A stretch of 64,000 nt of DNA from Petrolisthes cinctipes. Lineage: Eukaryota; Arthropoda; Malacostraca; Decapoda; Porcellanidae. The position numbers were made by a program, and so were the translations under genes. The stretch is from positions 868,001-932,000 of the forward strand of contig JAWQEG010000506.1 of the NCBI GenBank assembly GCA_033782935.1, given 5' to 3'. Below, one piece after another: positions 39,901-53,460 of this stretch. Within the stretch, counting starts at the first letter, position 1; every line of letters starts with the position of its first letter. A model generated the notes under the pieces. The model had not been told where the DNA came from. It did not search any database and saw only the letters and a list, made by a program, of their open reading frames with translations.

Positions 39901-40200
39901 AAAACACCCGAAAATTCGATATTTTTGGGTCCCAAAAGCGATATGTACATGCCTACTCCGTATTAAAGTATTTTCAAAATACAGGCTCAAAACATGCTGA
40001 AAATCGATATTTTAGGTGCCCAATGTCAATATGTGTATGCATCTTCTGTACCCGTTTATATCCAAAATTCAGGCTCAAAACACTCGAAAATTCAAAATTT
40101 TGGGGTCCCAGAAGCTATCTGTACATGCCTACTTCTTGCTAGAATGTTTTCAAGATACAGACCAAAAACATGCTGAAAATCGATATTTTAGGTGCCCAAA

Positions 40201-42430
40201 GTAAAAATGTGCATGCATCTTCTGTACCCGTTTATATCTTAAATTCAGGCTCAAAACACCCGAAAATTCGATATTTTTGGGTCCCATAAGCGATCTGTAC
40301 ATGCCTACTAAGTGCTAGAATATTTTCAAAATATAGGCCCAAAACATGCTAAAAATCGATATTTTAGGTGCCCAAAGTCGATATGTGCAAGCATATTCTG
40401 TACCCGTTTATATCTCACATTCAGGTTCAAAACACCCGAAAATTCGACATTTTTGGGTCCCAGAAGCAATCTGTACATGCCTACTTCTTGCTAGAATGTT
40501 TTCAAGATACAGACCCAAAACATGCTCAAAATCGATATTTTAGGTGCTAAAAGTCGATATGTGCATGCATCTTCAGTACACGTTTACATCTTAAATTCAG
40601 GTTAAAAACACCCGAAAATTCGATATTTTTGGGTCCCAGAAGCAATCTGTACATGCCTACTTCTTGCTAGAATGTTTTCAATATACAGACCCAAAACATG
40701 CTGAAAATCGATATTTTAGGTGCAAAAAGTCGATATGTGCATGCATCTTCAGTACACGTTTACATCTCAAATTAAGGTTAAAAACACCCGAAAATCCGAT
40801 ATTTTTGGGTCCTAGAAGCGATCTGTACATGCCTACTCCATGTTAGAGTATTTTCAAATTACAGGACCAAAACATGCTCAAAATCGATATTTTGGGTGCC
40901 CAAAGTCGATATGTGCATGCATCTTCTGTACCCGTTTATATCTCAAATTTAGGCTCAAAACACCCGAAAATTCGATATTTTTGGGTCCCAAAAGCTATCT
41001 GTACATGCCTACTTCTTGCTAGAATGTTTTCAAGATACAGACCAAAAACATGCTGAAAATCGATATTTTAGGTGCCCAAAGTTAAAATGTGCATGCATCT
41101 TCTGTACCCGTTTATATCTTAAATTCAGGCTCAAAACACCCGAAAATTCGATATTTTTGGGTCCCAGAAGCGATCTGTACATGCCTACTAAGTGCTAGAA
41201 TATTTTCAAAATATAGGCAAAAAGCATGCTAAAAATCGATATTTTAGGTGCCCAAAATCGATATGTGCAAGCATATTCTGTACCCGTTTATATCTCACAT
41301 TCAGGTTCAAAACACCCGAAAATTCGATATTTTTGGGTCCCAGAAGCAATCTGTACATGCCTACTTCTTGCTAGAATGTTTTAAAGATACAGACCCAAAA
41401 CATGCTCAAAATCGATATTTTAGGTGCAGAAAGTCAATATGTGCATGCATCTTCAGTACACGTTTACATCTCAAATTCAGGTTAAAAACACTCGAAAATC
41501 CGATATTTTTGGGTCCCAGAAGCGATCTGTACATGCCTACTTCTTGCTAGAATGTTTTCAATATACAGACCCAAAACATGCTCAAAATCGATATTTTAGG
41601 TGCTAAAAGTCGATATGTGCATGCATCTTCAGTACACGTTTACATCTCAAATTCAGGTTAAAAACACCCGAAATTTCGATATTTTTGGGTCCCAAAAGTA
41701 ATCTGTACTTCTTGCTAGAATGCTTTCAAGATACAGACCCAAAACATGCTCAAAATCGATATTTTTGGTGCAAAAAGTCGATATGTGCATGCATCTTCAG
41801 TACACGTTTACATCTCAAATTCAGGTTAAAAACACCCGAAAATCCGATATTTTTGGGTCCCAGAAGCGATCTGTACATGCCTACTCCATGTTAGAGTATT
41901 TTCAAATTACAGGACCAAAACATGCTAAAAATCGATATTTTGGGTGCAAAAAGTCGATATGTGCATGCTTCTTCTGTACCCGTTTATATCTCAAATTTAG
42001 GCTCAAAACACCCGAAAATTCGATATTTTTGGGTCACAGAAGCGTTCTGTACATGCCTACTCCTTGCTCGAATGTTTTCAAGATTCAGACCCAAAACAAG
42101 CTAAAAAATCGATATTTTAGGTGCCCAAAGTCAAAATGTGTATGCATCTTATGTCCACGTTTATATCTCATATTTATGCTCAAAACGTCCGAAAATTCGA
42201 TATTTTGGGGTCCCAAAAGCGATATGTACATGCCTACTCCGTGTTAAAGTATTTTCAAAATAAAGGCTCAAAACATGCTGAAAATCGATATTTTAGGTGC
42301 ACAATGTCAATATGTGTATGGATCTTCTGTACCCGTTTATATCCAAAATTCAGGCTCAAAACACTCGAAAATTCAATATTTTGGGGTCCCAGAAGCTATC
42401 TGTACATGCCTACTCAGTGCTAAATTATTT
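40201..42430. repeat. Macro-repeat unit U3, partial (about 2.2 kb)
   Basis: This stretch follows 26,135-28,364 at an offset of 14,066-14,067 bp, including the beta-rich tract, the 8-bp-deletion monomer (junction 41,708/41,709) and the epsilon-type monomer ending near 42,430. After about 42,450 the order departs from U2. The third macro-copy is therefore cut short, or was rewritten by the 3.16-kb duplication that begins inside it at about 41,670. Confidence 0.8.
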
Positions 42431-44828
42431 TCAAGATATAGGCGCAAAATATGCTAAAAATCGATATTTTAGGTGCCCAAAGTCGATATGTGCATGAATC
42501 ATCTGTAACCGTTTATATTTTAAATTCAGACTCAAAACACCCAGAAATTCGATATTTTGGGGTCCCATAAGCGATCTGTACATGCCTACTCCGTTTTAGA
42601 GTATTTTCAAAATACAGGCTCAAAACATGTTGTAAATCGAAATTTTAGGTGCACAAAGTCAAAATGTGTATGCATCTTCTGAACCCGTTTATATCCAAAA
42701 TTAAGGCTCAAAACACCCGAAAATTCGACATTTTTGGGTCCCAGAAGCGATCTGTACATGCCTACTAAGTGCTAAAATATTTTCAAAATATAGGCCCAGA
42801 ACATGCTAAAAATCGATATTTTAGGCGCCCAAAGTCGATATGTGCATACATATTCTGTACCCGTTTATATCTCAAATTCAGGCTCAAAACACCCGAAAAT
42901 TCGATATTTTTGGGTCCCAGAAGCAATCTGTACATGCCTACTCCTTGCTAGAATGTTTTCATAATACAGACCCAAAACATGCTCAAAATCGATATTTTAT
43001 GTGCAAAAAATCGATATGTGCATGCATCATCACTACACGTTTACATCTCAAATTCAGGTTAAAAACACCCGAAAATCCGATATTTTTGGGTCCCAGAAGT
43101 GATCTGTACATGCCTACTCCATGTTAGAGTATTTTCAAAATACAGGACCAAAACATGCTCAAAATCGATATTTTGGGTGCCAAAAGTCGATATGTGCATG
43201 CTTCTTCTGTACCCGTTTATATCTCAAATTCAGGCTCAAAACACCCGAAAATTCGATATTTTTGGGTCACAGAAGCGTTCTGTACATGACTACTCCTTGC
43301 TAGAATGTTTTCAAGATTCAGACCCAAAACAAGCTAAAAATCGATATTTTAGGTGCCCAAAGTCAAAATGTGTATGCATCTTATGTACACGTTTATATCT
43401 CATATTCATGCTCAAAACACCCGAAAATTCGATATTTTGGGGTCCCATAAGCGATATGTACATGCCTACTCTGTGGTAATGTATTTTCAAAATACAGGCT
43501 TAAAACATGCTAAAAATCGATATTTTAGGTGCCCAATGTCAATATGTGTATGCATCTTCTGTACCTGTTTATATCCAAAATTCAGGCTCAAAACACCCAA
43601 AAATTCAGTATTTTGGGGTCTCAGAAGCTATCTGTACATGCCTACTCAGTGCTAGATTAATTTCAAAATATAGGTCCAAAATATGCTAAAAATCGATATT
43701 TTAGGTGCCCAAAGTCGATATGTGCATAAATCTTCTGTAACCGTTTATATTTCAAATTCATGCTCAAAACACCCGAAAATTCAATATTTTTGGGTCCTAG
43801 AAGCGATCTGTACATGCCTACTCCGTGTTAAAGTATTTTCAAAATACAGGCCCAAAACATGCTAAAAATCGATATTTTAGGCGCCCAAAGTCGATATGTG
43901 CATGCATATTCTGTACCCGTTTATATCTCAAATTCAGGCTCAAAACACCAGAAAATTCGATGTTTTTGGGTCCCAGAAGCAATCTGTACATGCCTACTCA
44001 GTGCTAAATTATTTTCAAGATATAGGCGCAAAATATGCTAAAAATAGATATTTTAGGTGCCCAAAGTCGATATGTGCATGAATCATCTGTAACCGTTTAT
44101 ATTTTAAATTCAGACTCAAAACACCCGGAAATTCGATATTTTGGGGTCCCATAAGCGATCTGTACATGCCTACTCCTTGCTAGAATGTTTTCAAGATACA
44201 GACCCAAAACATGCTGAAAATCGATATTTTAGGTGCCCAAAGTCAAAATGTGCATGCATCTTCTGTACCCGTTTATACCTTAAATTCAGGCTCAAAACAC
44301 CCGAAAATTCAATATTTTTGGGTCCCAGAAGCGATCTGTACATGCCTACTAAGTGCTAGAATATTTTCAAAATATAGGCCCAAAACATGCTAAAAATCGA
44401 TATTTTAGGTGCCCAAAGTCGATATGTGCATGCATATTCTGTACCCGTTTATATCTCAAATTAAGGTTCAAAACACCCGAAAACTCAATATTTTTGGGTC
44501 CCAGTAGCAATCTGTACATGCCTACTCCTTGCTAGAATGTTTTCAAGATACAGACCCAAAACATGCTCAAAATCCATATTTTAGGTGCAAAAAGTCTATA
44601 TGTGCATGCATCTTCAGTAAACGTTTACATCTCAAACTCAGGCTCAAAACACCCGAAAACTCAATATTTTTGGGTCCCAGTAGCGATCTGTACATGGCTA
44701 CTCTGTGTAAGAGTATTTTCAAAATACAGGACCAAAACATGCTAAAAATCGATATTTTTGTGCCCAAAGTCGATATGTGCAAGCTTCTTCTGTACCCGTT
44801 TATATCTCAAATTCAGCTCAAAACACCC
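41670..44828. repeat. 18-monomer tandem duplication, copy 1
   Basis: A 3,159-bp block repeated at 44,829. Both copies share the 8-bp deletion followed by AGAATGCTTTCAAG, GGTGCAAA(A/C)AGTCGATATG, CTTATGTCCACG and CATATTTATGC, and CTCTGTGGTAATG near 43,470. The length is 18 x 176 minus 9, consistent with the 8-bp deletion plus other small indels. Confidence 0.85.
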
Positions 44829-47800
44829 GAAAATTCGATATTTTTGGGTCCCAGAAGTAATCTGTACTTCTTGCTAGAATGCTTTCAAGATACAGACCCA
44901 AAACATGCTCAAAATCGATATTTTTGGTGCAAAAAGTCGATATGTGCATGCATCTTCAGTACACGTTTACATCTCAAATTCAGGTTAAAAACACCCGAAA
45001 ATCCGATATTTTTGGGTCCCTGAAGCGATCTGTACATGCCTACTCCATGTTAGAGTATTTTCAAATTACAGGAGCAAAACATGCTAAAATTCGATATTTT
45101 GGGTGCAAACAGTCGATATGTGCATGCTTCTTCTGTACCCGTTTATATCTCAAATTTAGGCTCAAAACACCCGAAAATTCGATATTTTTGTGTCACAGAA
45201 GCGTTCAGTACATGCCTACTCCTTGCTCGAATGTTTTCAAGATTCAGACCCAAAACAAGCTAAAAAATCGATATTTTAGGTGCCCAAAGTCAAAATGTGT
45301 ATGCATCTTATGTCCACGTTTATATCTCATATTTATGCTCAAAACGTCCGAAAATTCGATATTTTGGGGTCCCAAAAGCGATATGTACATGCCTACTCCG
45401 TGTTAAAGTATTTTCAAAATACAGGCTCAAAACATGCTGAAAATCGATATTTTAGGTGCCCAATGTCAATATGTGTATGCATCTTCTGTACCCGTTTATA
45501 TCCAAAATTCAGGCTCAAAACACTCGAAAATTCAATATTTTGGGGTCCCAGAAGCTATCTGTACATGCCTACTCAGTGCTAAATTATTTTCAAGATATAG
45601 GCGCAAAATATGCTAAAAATCGATATTTTAGGTGCCCAAAGTCGATATGTGCATGAATCATCTGTAACCGTTTATATTTTAAATTCAGACTCAAAACACC
45701 CAGAAATTCGATATTTTGGGGTCCCATAAGCGATCTGTACATGCCTACTCCGTTTTATAGTATTTTCAAAATACAGGCTCAAAACATGTTGTAAATCGAA
45801 ATTTTAGGTGCACAAAGTCAAAATGTGTATGCATCTTCTGTACCCGTTTATATCCAAAATTCAGGCTCAAAACACCCGAAAATTCGATATTTTTGGGTCC
45901 CAGAAGCGATCTGTACATGCCTACTAAGTGCTAGAATATTTTCAAAATATAGGCCCAGAACATGCTAAAAATCGATATTTTAGGCGCCCAAAGTCGATAT
46001 GTGCATACATATTCTGTACCCGTTTATATCTCAAATTCAGGCTCAAAACACCCGAAAATTCGATATTTTTGGGTCCCAGAAGCAATCTGTACATGCCTAC
46101 TCCTTGCTAGAATGTTTTCATAATACAGACCCAAAACATGCTCAAAATCGATATTTGAGGTGCAAAAAATCGATATGTGCATGCATCATCACTACACGTT
46201 TACATCTCAAATTCAGGTTAAAAACACCCGAAAATCCGATATTTTTGGGTCCCAGAAGTGATCTGTACATGCCTACTCCATGTTAGAGTATTTTCAAAAT
46301 ACAGGACCAAAACATGCTCAAAATCGATATTTTGGGTGCCAAAAGTCGATATGTGCATGCTTCTTCTGTACCCGTTTATATCTCAAATTCAGGCTCAAAA
46401 CACCCGAAAATTCGATATTTTTGGGTCACAGAAGCGTTCTGTACATGACTACTCCTTGCTAGAATGTTTTCAAGATTCAGACCCAAAATAAGCTAAAAAT
46501 CGATATTTTAGGTGCCCAAAGTCAAAATGTGTATGCATCTTATGTACACGTTTATATCTCATATTCATGCTCAAAACACCCGAAAATTCGATATTTTGGT
46601 GTCCCATAAGCGATATGTACATGCCTACTCTGTGGTAATGTATTTTCAAAATACAGGCTTAAAACATGCTAAAAATCGATATTTTAGGTGCCCAATGTCA
46701 ATATGTGTATGCATCTTCTGTACCTGTTTATATCCAAAATTCAGGCTCAAAACACCCAAAAATTCAGTATTTTGGGGTCCCAGAAGCTATCTGTACATGC
46801 CTACTCAGTGCTAGATTAATTTCAAAATATAGGTCCAAAATATGCTAAAAATCGATATTTTAGGTGCCCAAAGTCGATATGTGCATAAATCTTCTGTAAC
46901 CGTTTATATTTCAAATTCAGACTCAAAACACCCGAAAATTCGATATTTTGGGTTCCCATAAGCGATCTGTACATGCCTACTCTTTGTTAGAGTATTTTTA
47001 AAATACAGGCTCAAAACATGTTGAAAATCGAAATTTTAGGTGCCCAAAGTCAAAATGTGTATGCATCTTCTGTACCCGTTTATATCCAAAATTCAGGCTC
47101 AAAACACCCGAAAATTCCATATTTTTGGGTCCTAGAAGCGATCTGTACATGCCTACTAAGTGCTAGAATATTTTCAAAATATAGGCCCAAAACATGCTAA
47201 AAATCGATATTTTAGGCGCCCAAAGTCGATATGTGCATGCATATTCTGTACCCGTTTATATCTCAAATTCAGGCTCAAAACACCCGAAAATTCGATATTT
47301 TTGGGTCACAGAAGCGTTCGGTACATGCCTACTCCTTGCTAGAATGTTTTCAAGATTCAGACTAAAAACAAGCTAAAAATCGATATTTTAGGTGCCCAAA
47401 GTCAAAATGTGTATGCATCTTATGTACACGTTTATATCTCATATTCATGCTCAAAACACCCGAAAATTCGATATTTTTGTGTCCCAAAAGCGATATGTAC
47501 ATGCCTACTCCGTGTTAAAGTATTTTCAAAATACAGGCTTAAAACATGCTTAAAATCGATATTTTAGGTGCACAATGTCAATATGTGTATGCATCTTCTG
47601 TACCCGTTTATATCCAAAATTCAGGCTCAAAACACTCGAAAATTCAATATTTTGGGGTACCAGAAGCTATTTGTACATGCCTACTCAGTGCTAAATTATT
47701 TTCAAGATATAGGCGCAAGATATGCTAAAAATAGATATTTTAGGTGCCCAAAGTCGATATGTGCATGAATCATCTGTAACCGTTTATATTTTAAATTCAG

Positions 47801-48515
47801 ACTCAAAACACCCGGAAATTCGATATTTTGGGGTCCCATAAGCGATCTGAACATGCCTACTCCTTGCTAGAATGTTTTCAAGATACAGACCCAAAACATG
47901 CTGAAAATCGATATTTTAGGTGCCCAAAGTCAAAATGTGCATGCATCTTCTGTACCCGTTTATACCTTAAATTCAGGCTCAAAACACTCGAAAATTCAAT
48001 ATTTTGGGGTCCCAGAAGCGATCTGTACATGCCTACTAAGTGCTAGAATATTTTCAAAATATAGGCCCAAAACATGCTAAAAATCGATATTTTAGGTGCC
48101 CAAAGTCGATATGTGCATGCATATTCTGTACCCGTTTATATCTCAAATTAAGGTTCAAAAAACCCGAAAATTCAATATTTTTGGGTCCCAGTAGCAATCT
48201 GTACATGCCTACTCCTTGCTAGAATGTTTTCAAGATACAGACCCAAAACATGCTCAAAATCGATATTTTAGGTGCAAAAAGTCTATATGTGCAAGCATCT
48301 TCAGTAAACGTTTACATCTCAAACTCAGGCTCAAAACACCCGAAAACTCAATATTTTTGGGTCCCAGTTGCGATCTGTACATGGCTACTCTGTGTAAGAG
48401 TATTTTCAAAATACAGGACCAAAACATGCTAAAAATCGATATTTTTGTGCCCAAAGTCGATATGTGCAAGCTTCTTCTGTAACGTTTATATCTCAAATTC
48501 AGCTCAAAACACCCG
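44829..48515. repeat. 21-monomer tandem duplication, copy 2
   Basis: Follows copy 1 at +3,159 to about 46,919, then carries a 751-bp stretch (46,920-47,670) in place of 224 bp (43,761-43,984). It resumes at +3,687, a net gain of exactly 528 bp or three monomers. A rare AAATAGATATTTT variant marks the resumption in both copies (44,044 and 47,731). Confidence 0.83.
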
Positions 48516-50747
48516 AAAATTCGATTTTTTTGGGTCCCAGAAGCGATCTGTACATGCCTACTCAGTGCTGATTATTTTTAAAATATAGGGAAAAAACATG
48601 CTCAAAATCGATATTTTGGGTGCCCAAAGTCGATATCTGCATGCATCTTCTGTACCCGTTTATATCTCAAATTCAGGCTCAAAACACAGGAAAATTAGAT
48701 ATTTTTGGGTCCCAGAAGCAATCTGTACATGCCTACTCCTTGCTAGAATGTTTTCAAGATACAGACCCAAAACATGTCCCAAATCGATATTTTAGGTGCA
48801 AAAAGTCAATAAGTGCATGCATCTTTAGTACCCGTTTATATCTCATATTCAGGCTCAAAACACCCGAAAATTCGATATTTTTGGGTCCCAAAAGCGATCT
48901 GTACATGCCTACTACTTGCTAGAATGTTTTCAAGATACAGACTAAAAACATGCTCAAAATCGATATTTTAGGTGCAAAAAGTCGATATGTGCATGCATCT
49001 TCAGTACACGTTTACATCTCAAACTCAGGCTCAAAACACCCGAAAATTCGATATTTTTGGGTCCCAGAAGCGATCTGTACATGCCTACTCAGTGCTAGAA
49101 TATTTTCAAAATATAAGCCCAAAACATGCTAAGAATCGACATTTTTGGTGCCAAAAGTCGATATATGCATGCATCTTCTGTTCTCGTTTATATCTCAAAT
49201 TCAGGCTTAAAACACCCGAAAATTCGATATTTTTGGGTCCCAGATGCAATCTGTACATGCCTACTCCTTGCTAGAATGTTTTCATAATACAGACCCAAAA
49301 CATGCTCAAAATCGATATTTTAGGTGCAAAAAGTCGATATGTGCATGCATCTTCAGTACACGTTTACATCTCAAATTGAGGTTAAAAACACCCGAAAATC
49401 CGATATTTTTGGGTCCCAGAAGCGATCTGTACATGTCTACTCCATGTTAGAGTATTTTCAAAATATAAGAACAAAAAACATGCTCAAAATCGATATTTTA
49501 GGTGCTCAAAGTTGATATGTGCATGCTTCTTCTGTACCCGTTTATATCTCATATTCAGGCTCAAAACACCCGAAAATTCGATATTTTTGGGTCCCAAAAG
49601 CGATCTGTACATGCTTACAACTTGCTAGAATGTTTTCAAGATACAGAACCAAAACATGCTCGAAATCGATATTTTAGCTGCAAAAAGTCGATATGTGCAT
49701 GCATCTTCAGTACCCGTTTACATCTCAAACTCAGGCTCAAAACACCCGAAAATTCAATATTTTTGGGTCCCAGAAGCGATCTGTACATGCCTACTCAGTG
49801 CTAGAATATTTTCAAAATATAAGCCCAAAACATGCTAAAAATCGATATTTTGGGTGCCAAAAGTCGATATGTGCATGAATCTTCTGTTCCCGTTTATATC
49901 TCAAATTCAGGCTCAAAACACCCGAAAATTCGATATTTTTGGGTCACAGACGCAATCTGTACATGCCTACTCCTTGCTAGAATTTTTTCATAATACAGAC
50001 CCAAAACATGCTCAAAATCGATATTTTAGATGTAAAATGTCGATATGTGCATGAATCTTCAGTACACGTTTACATCTCAAATTCAGGTTAAAAACATCCG
50101 AAAATCCGATATTTTTGGGTCCCAGAAGCGATCTGTACATGCCTACTCCTTGCTAGAATGTTTTCAAGATTCAGACCCAAAACAAGCTAAAAATCGGTAT
50201 TTTAGGAGCAAAAAGTCAAAATGTGTTTGCATCTTCTGTACACGTTTATATCTCATATTCATGCTCAAAACACCCGAAAATTCGATATTTTGGGGTCCCA
50301 AAAGCGATATGTACATGCCTACTCCGTGTTAAAGTATTTTCAAAATACAGGCTTAAAACATGCTGAAAATCGATATTTTAGGTGCCCAAAGTAGATATGT
50401 GCATGAATCTTCTGTAACCATTTATATTTCAAATTCAGACTCAAAACACCCGAAAATTCGATATTTTGGGGTCCCAGAAGCGATCTGTACATGCCTACTC
50501 CGTGCTAGAATATTTTCAAAATATAGGCCCAAAACATGCTAAAAATCGATATTTTAGGTGCCTAAAGTCGATACGTGCATGCATATTCTGTACCCGTTTA
50601 TATCTCAAATTAAGATTCAAAACACCCGAAAATTCGATATTTTTGAGTCCCAGAAGCAATCTGTACATGCTTACTCCTTGCTAGAATGTTTTCAAGATAC
50701 AGACCCAAAACATGCTCAAAATCGATATTTTAGGTGCAAAAAGTAGA

Positions 50748-52190
50748 TATGTGCATGAATCTTCTGTAACCGTTTATATTTCAAATTCAGACTCAAAACA
50801 CCCGAAAATTCGATATTTTGGGGTCCCATAAGCGATCTGTACATGCCTACTCCGTGTTAGAGTATTTTTAAAATACAGGCTCAAAACAAGTTGAAAATCG
50901 ATATTTTAGGTGCCCAAAGTCAAAATGTGTATGCATCTTCTGTACCCGTTTATATCTTAAATTCAGGCTCAAAACACCCGAAAATTCGATGTTTTTGGGT
51001 CCCAGAAGCGATCTGTACATGCCTACTAAGTGCTAGAATATTTTCAAAATATAGGCCCAAAACATGCTAAAAATCGATATTTTAGGCGCGCAAAGTCAAT
51101 ATGTGCATGCATATTCTGTACCCGTTTATATCTCAAATTCAAGCTCAAAACACCCGAAAATTCGATATTTATGGGTCCCAGAAGAGATCTGTACATGCCT
51201 ACTCCTTGCTAGAATGTTTTCAAGATACAGACCCAAAACATTCTGAAAATCGATATTTTAGGTGCCCAAAGACAAAATGTGCATGCATCTTCTGTACCCG
51301 TTTATATCTTAAATTCAGGCTCAAAACACCCGAAAATTCAATATTTTTGGGTCCTAGAAGCGATCTGTACATGCCTACTAAGTGCTAGAATATTTTCAAA
51401 ATATAGGCCCAAAACATGCTAAAAATCGATATTTTAGGTGCCCAAAGTCGATATGTGCATGCATATTCTGTACCCGTTTATATCTCAAATTAAGGTTCAA
51501 AACACCCGAAAATTCGATATTTTTGGGTCCCAGAAGCAATCTGTGCATGCCTACTCCTTGCTAGAATGTTTTCAAATTACAGACCCAAAACATGCTCAAA
51601 ATCGATATTTTAGGTGCAAAAAGTCGATATGTGCATGCATCTTCAGTACACGTTTACTTCTCAAACTCAGGCTCAAAACACCCGAAAACTCAATATTTTT
51701 GGGTCCCAGTAGCGATCTGTACATGGCTACTCTGTGTTAGAGTATTTTCAAAATACAGGACCAAAACATGCTCAAAATCGATATTTTAGGTGCCTAAAGT
51801 CGATATGTGCATGCTTCTTCTGTACCCATTTATATCTCAAATTCAGGCTCAAAACACCCGAAAATTCGATTTTTTTGGGTCCCACAAGCGATCTGTACAT
51901 GCCTACTCAGTGGTGATTATTTTTAAAATATAGGCCAAAAACATGCTCAAAATCGATATTTTGGGTGCCCAAAGTCGATATGTGCATGCATCTTCTGTAC
52001 CCATTTATATCTCAAATTCAGGCTCAAAACTCAGGAAAATTAGATATTTTTGGGTCCCAGAAGCAATCTCTACATGCCTACTCCTTGCTAGAATGTTTTC
52101 AAGATACAAACCCAAAACATGCCACAATCGATATTTTAGGTGCAAAAAGTCAATATGTGCATGCATCTTCAGTAACCGTTTATATATCAA
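50748..52190. repeat. Block repeated at 53,461-54,903
   Basis: About 8 monomers repeated at +2,713 bp. The odd spacing (15 x 176 plus 73) comes from the 251-bp fused monomer at 52,294-52,544, which lies between the copies. Shared markers are TTTACTTCTCAAACTC, GTAGCGATCTGTACATGG with CTACTCTGTG, and GTGATTATTTTTAAAATATAGG-type sequence near 51,910 and 54,625. Confidence 0.8.
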
Positions 52191-52293
52191 ATTCAGGCTC
52201 AAAACACCCAAAAATTCAATATTTTTGGGTCTCATAAGCGATCTGTACATGCCTACTCAATGTTAGAGTATTTTCATAATATAGGCCCAAAAC

Positions 52294-52544
52294 ATGCTTA
52301 AAATCTATATTTTGGGTGAACAAAGTCGATATGTGCATGCTTCTTCTGTACCCGTTTATATCTCATATTCAGGCTCAAAACACAAGAAAATTCGATATTT
52401 TTGGGTCCCAAAAGCGATCTGTACATGCCTACTACTTGCTAGAATGTGCTCAAAACACCCGAAAATTCAATATTTTTGGGTCCCAGAAGCAATCTGTACA
52501 TGCCTACTCAGTGCTAGAATATTTTCAAAATATAAGCCCAAAAC
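52294..52544. repeat. Fused monomer of 251 bp (101-bp internal deletion)
   Basis: The phase markers at 52,294 and 52,545 are 251 bp apart, i.e. 176 + 75. At about 52,445-52,450 GCTAGAATGT runs directly into GCTCAAAACACCCG. The related monomers at 58,320-58,440 have about 101 bp more there: the rest of half B and most of half A of the next monomer. This is the only large register break found in the window, since other changes keep whole-monomer spacing. Confidence 0.88.
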
Positions 52545-53460
52545 ATGCTAAAAATCGATATTTTGGGTGCCAAAAGTCGATATGTGCATGCATCTTCTGT
52601 TCCCGTTTATATCTCAAATTCAGGCTCAAAACACCCGAAAATTCGATATTTTTGGGTCCCAGAAGCAATCTGTACATGCCTACTCCTTGCTAGAATGTTT
52701 TCATAATACAGAACCAAAACATGCTCGAAATCGATATTTTAGGTGCAAAAAGTCGATATGTGCATGCATCTTCAGTACACGTTTACATCTCAAATTCAGG
52801 TTAAAAACACCCGAAAATCCGATATTTTTGGGTCCCAGAAGCGATCTGTACATGCCTACTCCATGTTAGAGTATTTTCAAAATATAAGCCCAAAACATGC
52901 TCAAAATCGATATTTTAGGTGCCCAAAGTCGATATGTGCATGCTTCTTCTGTACCCGTGTATATCTCAAATTCAGGCTCAAAACACCCGAAAATTCGATA
53001 TTTTTGGGTTGCAGAAGCGTTCTGTACATGCCTACTCCTTGCTAGAATGTTTTCAAGATTCAGACCCAAAACAAGCTAAAAATCGATATTTTAGTTGCCC
53101 AAAGTCAAAATGTGTATGCATCTTCTGTACACGTTTATATCTCATATTCATGCTCAAAACACCCGAAAATTCGATATTTTGGGGTCCCAAAAGCGATATG
53201 TACATGCCTACTCCGTGTTAAAGTATTTTCAAAATACAGGCTTAAAACATGCTGAAAATCGATATTTTGGGTGCCCAATGTCAATATGTGTATGCATCTT
53301 CTGTACTCGTTTATATCCAAAATTCTGGCTCAAAACACCCAAAAATTCAATATTTTGGGGTCCCAGAAGCTATCTGTACATGCCTACTCAGTGCTAGAAT
53401 ATTTTCAAAATATAGGCCCAAAATATGCTAAAAATCGATATTTTAGGTGCCCAAAGTCGA

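Larger units (their letters stand above)
26135..40200. repeat. Macro-repeat unit U2, about 14.1 kb (80 monomers)
   Basis: Second macro-copy. It begins at the monomer with AAAGTAAAAATGTGC (26,135 region, also at 40,201) and follows U1 in order to about 39,231, then matches 25,166 onward. Compared with U1 it has one extra monomer at about 28,130-28,305. It lacks about one monomer near 32,280, one near 33,311, two near 35,195, four near 35,865, the 16-monomer duplicate near 36,300, one near 37,385 and twelve near 38,198. Step sizes of whole monomers point to unequal exchange with the register preserved. Confidence 0.85.
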
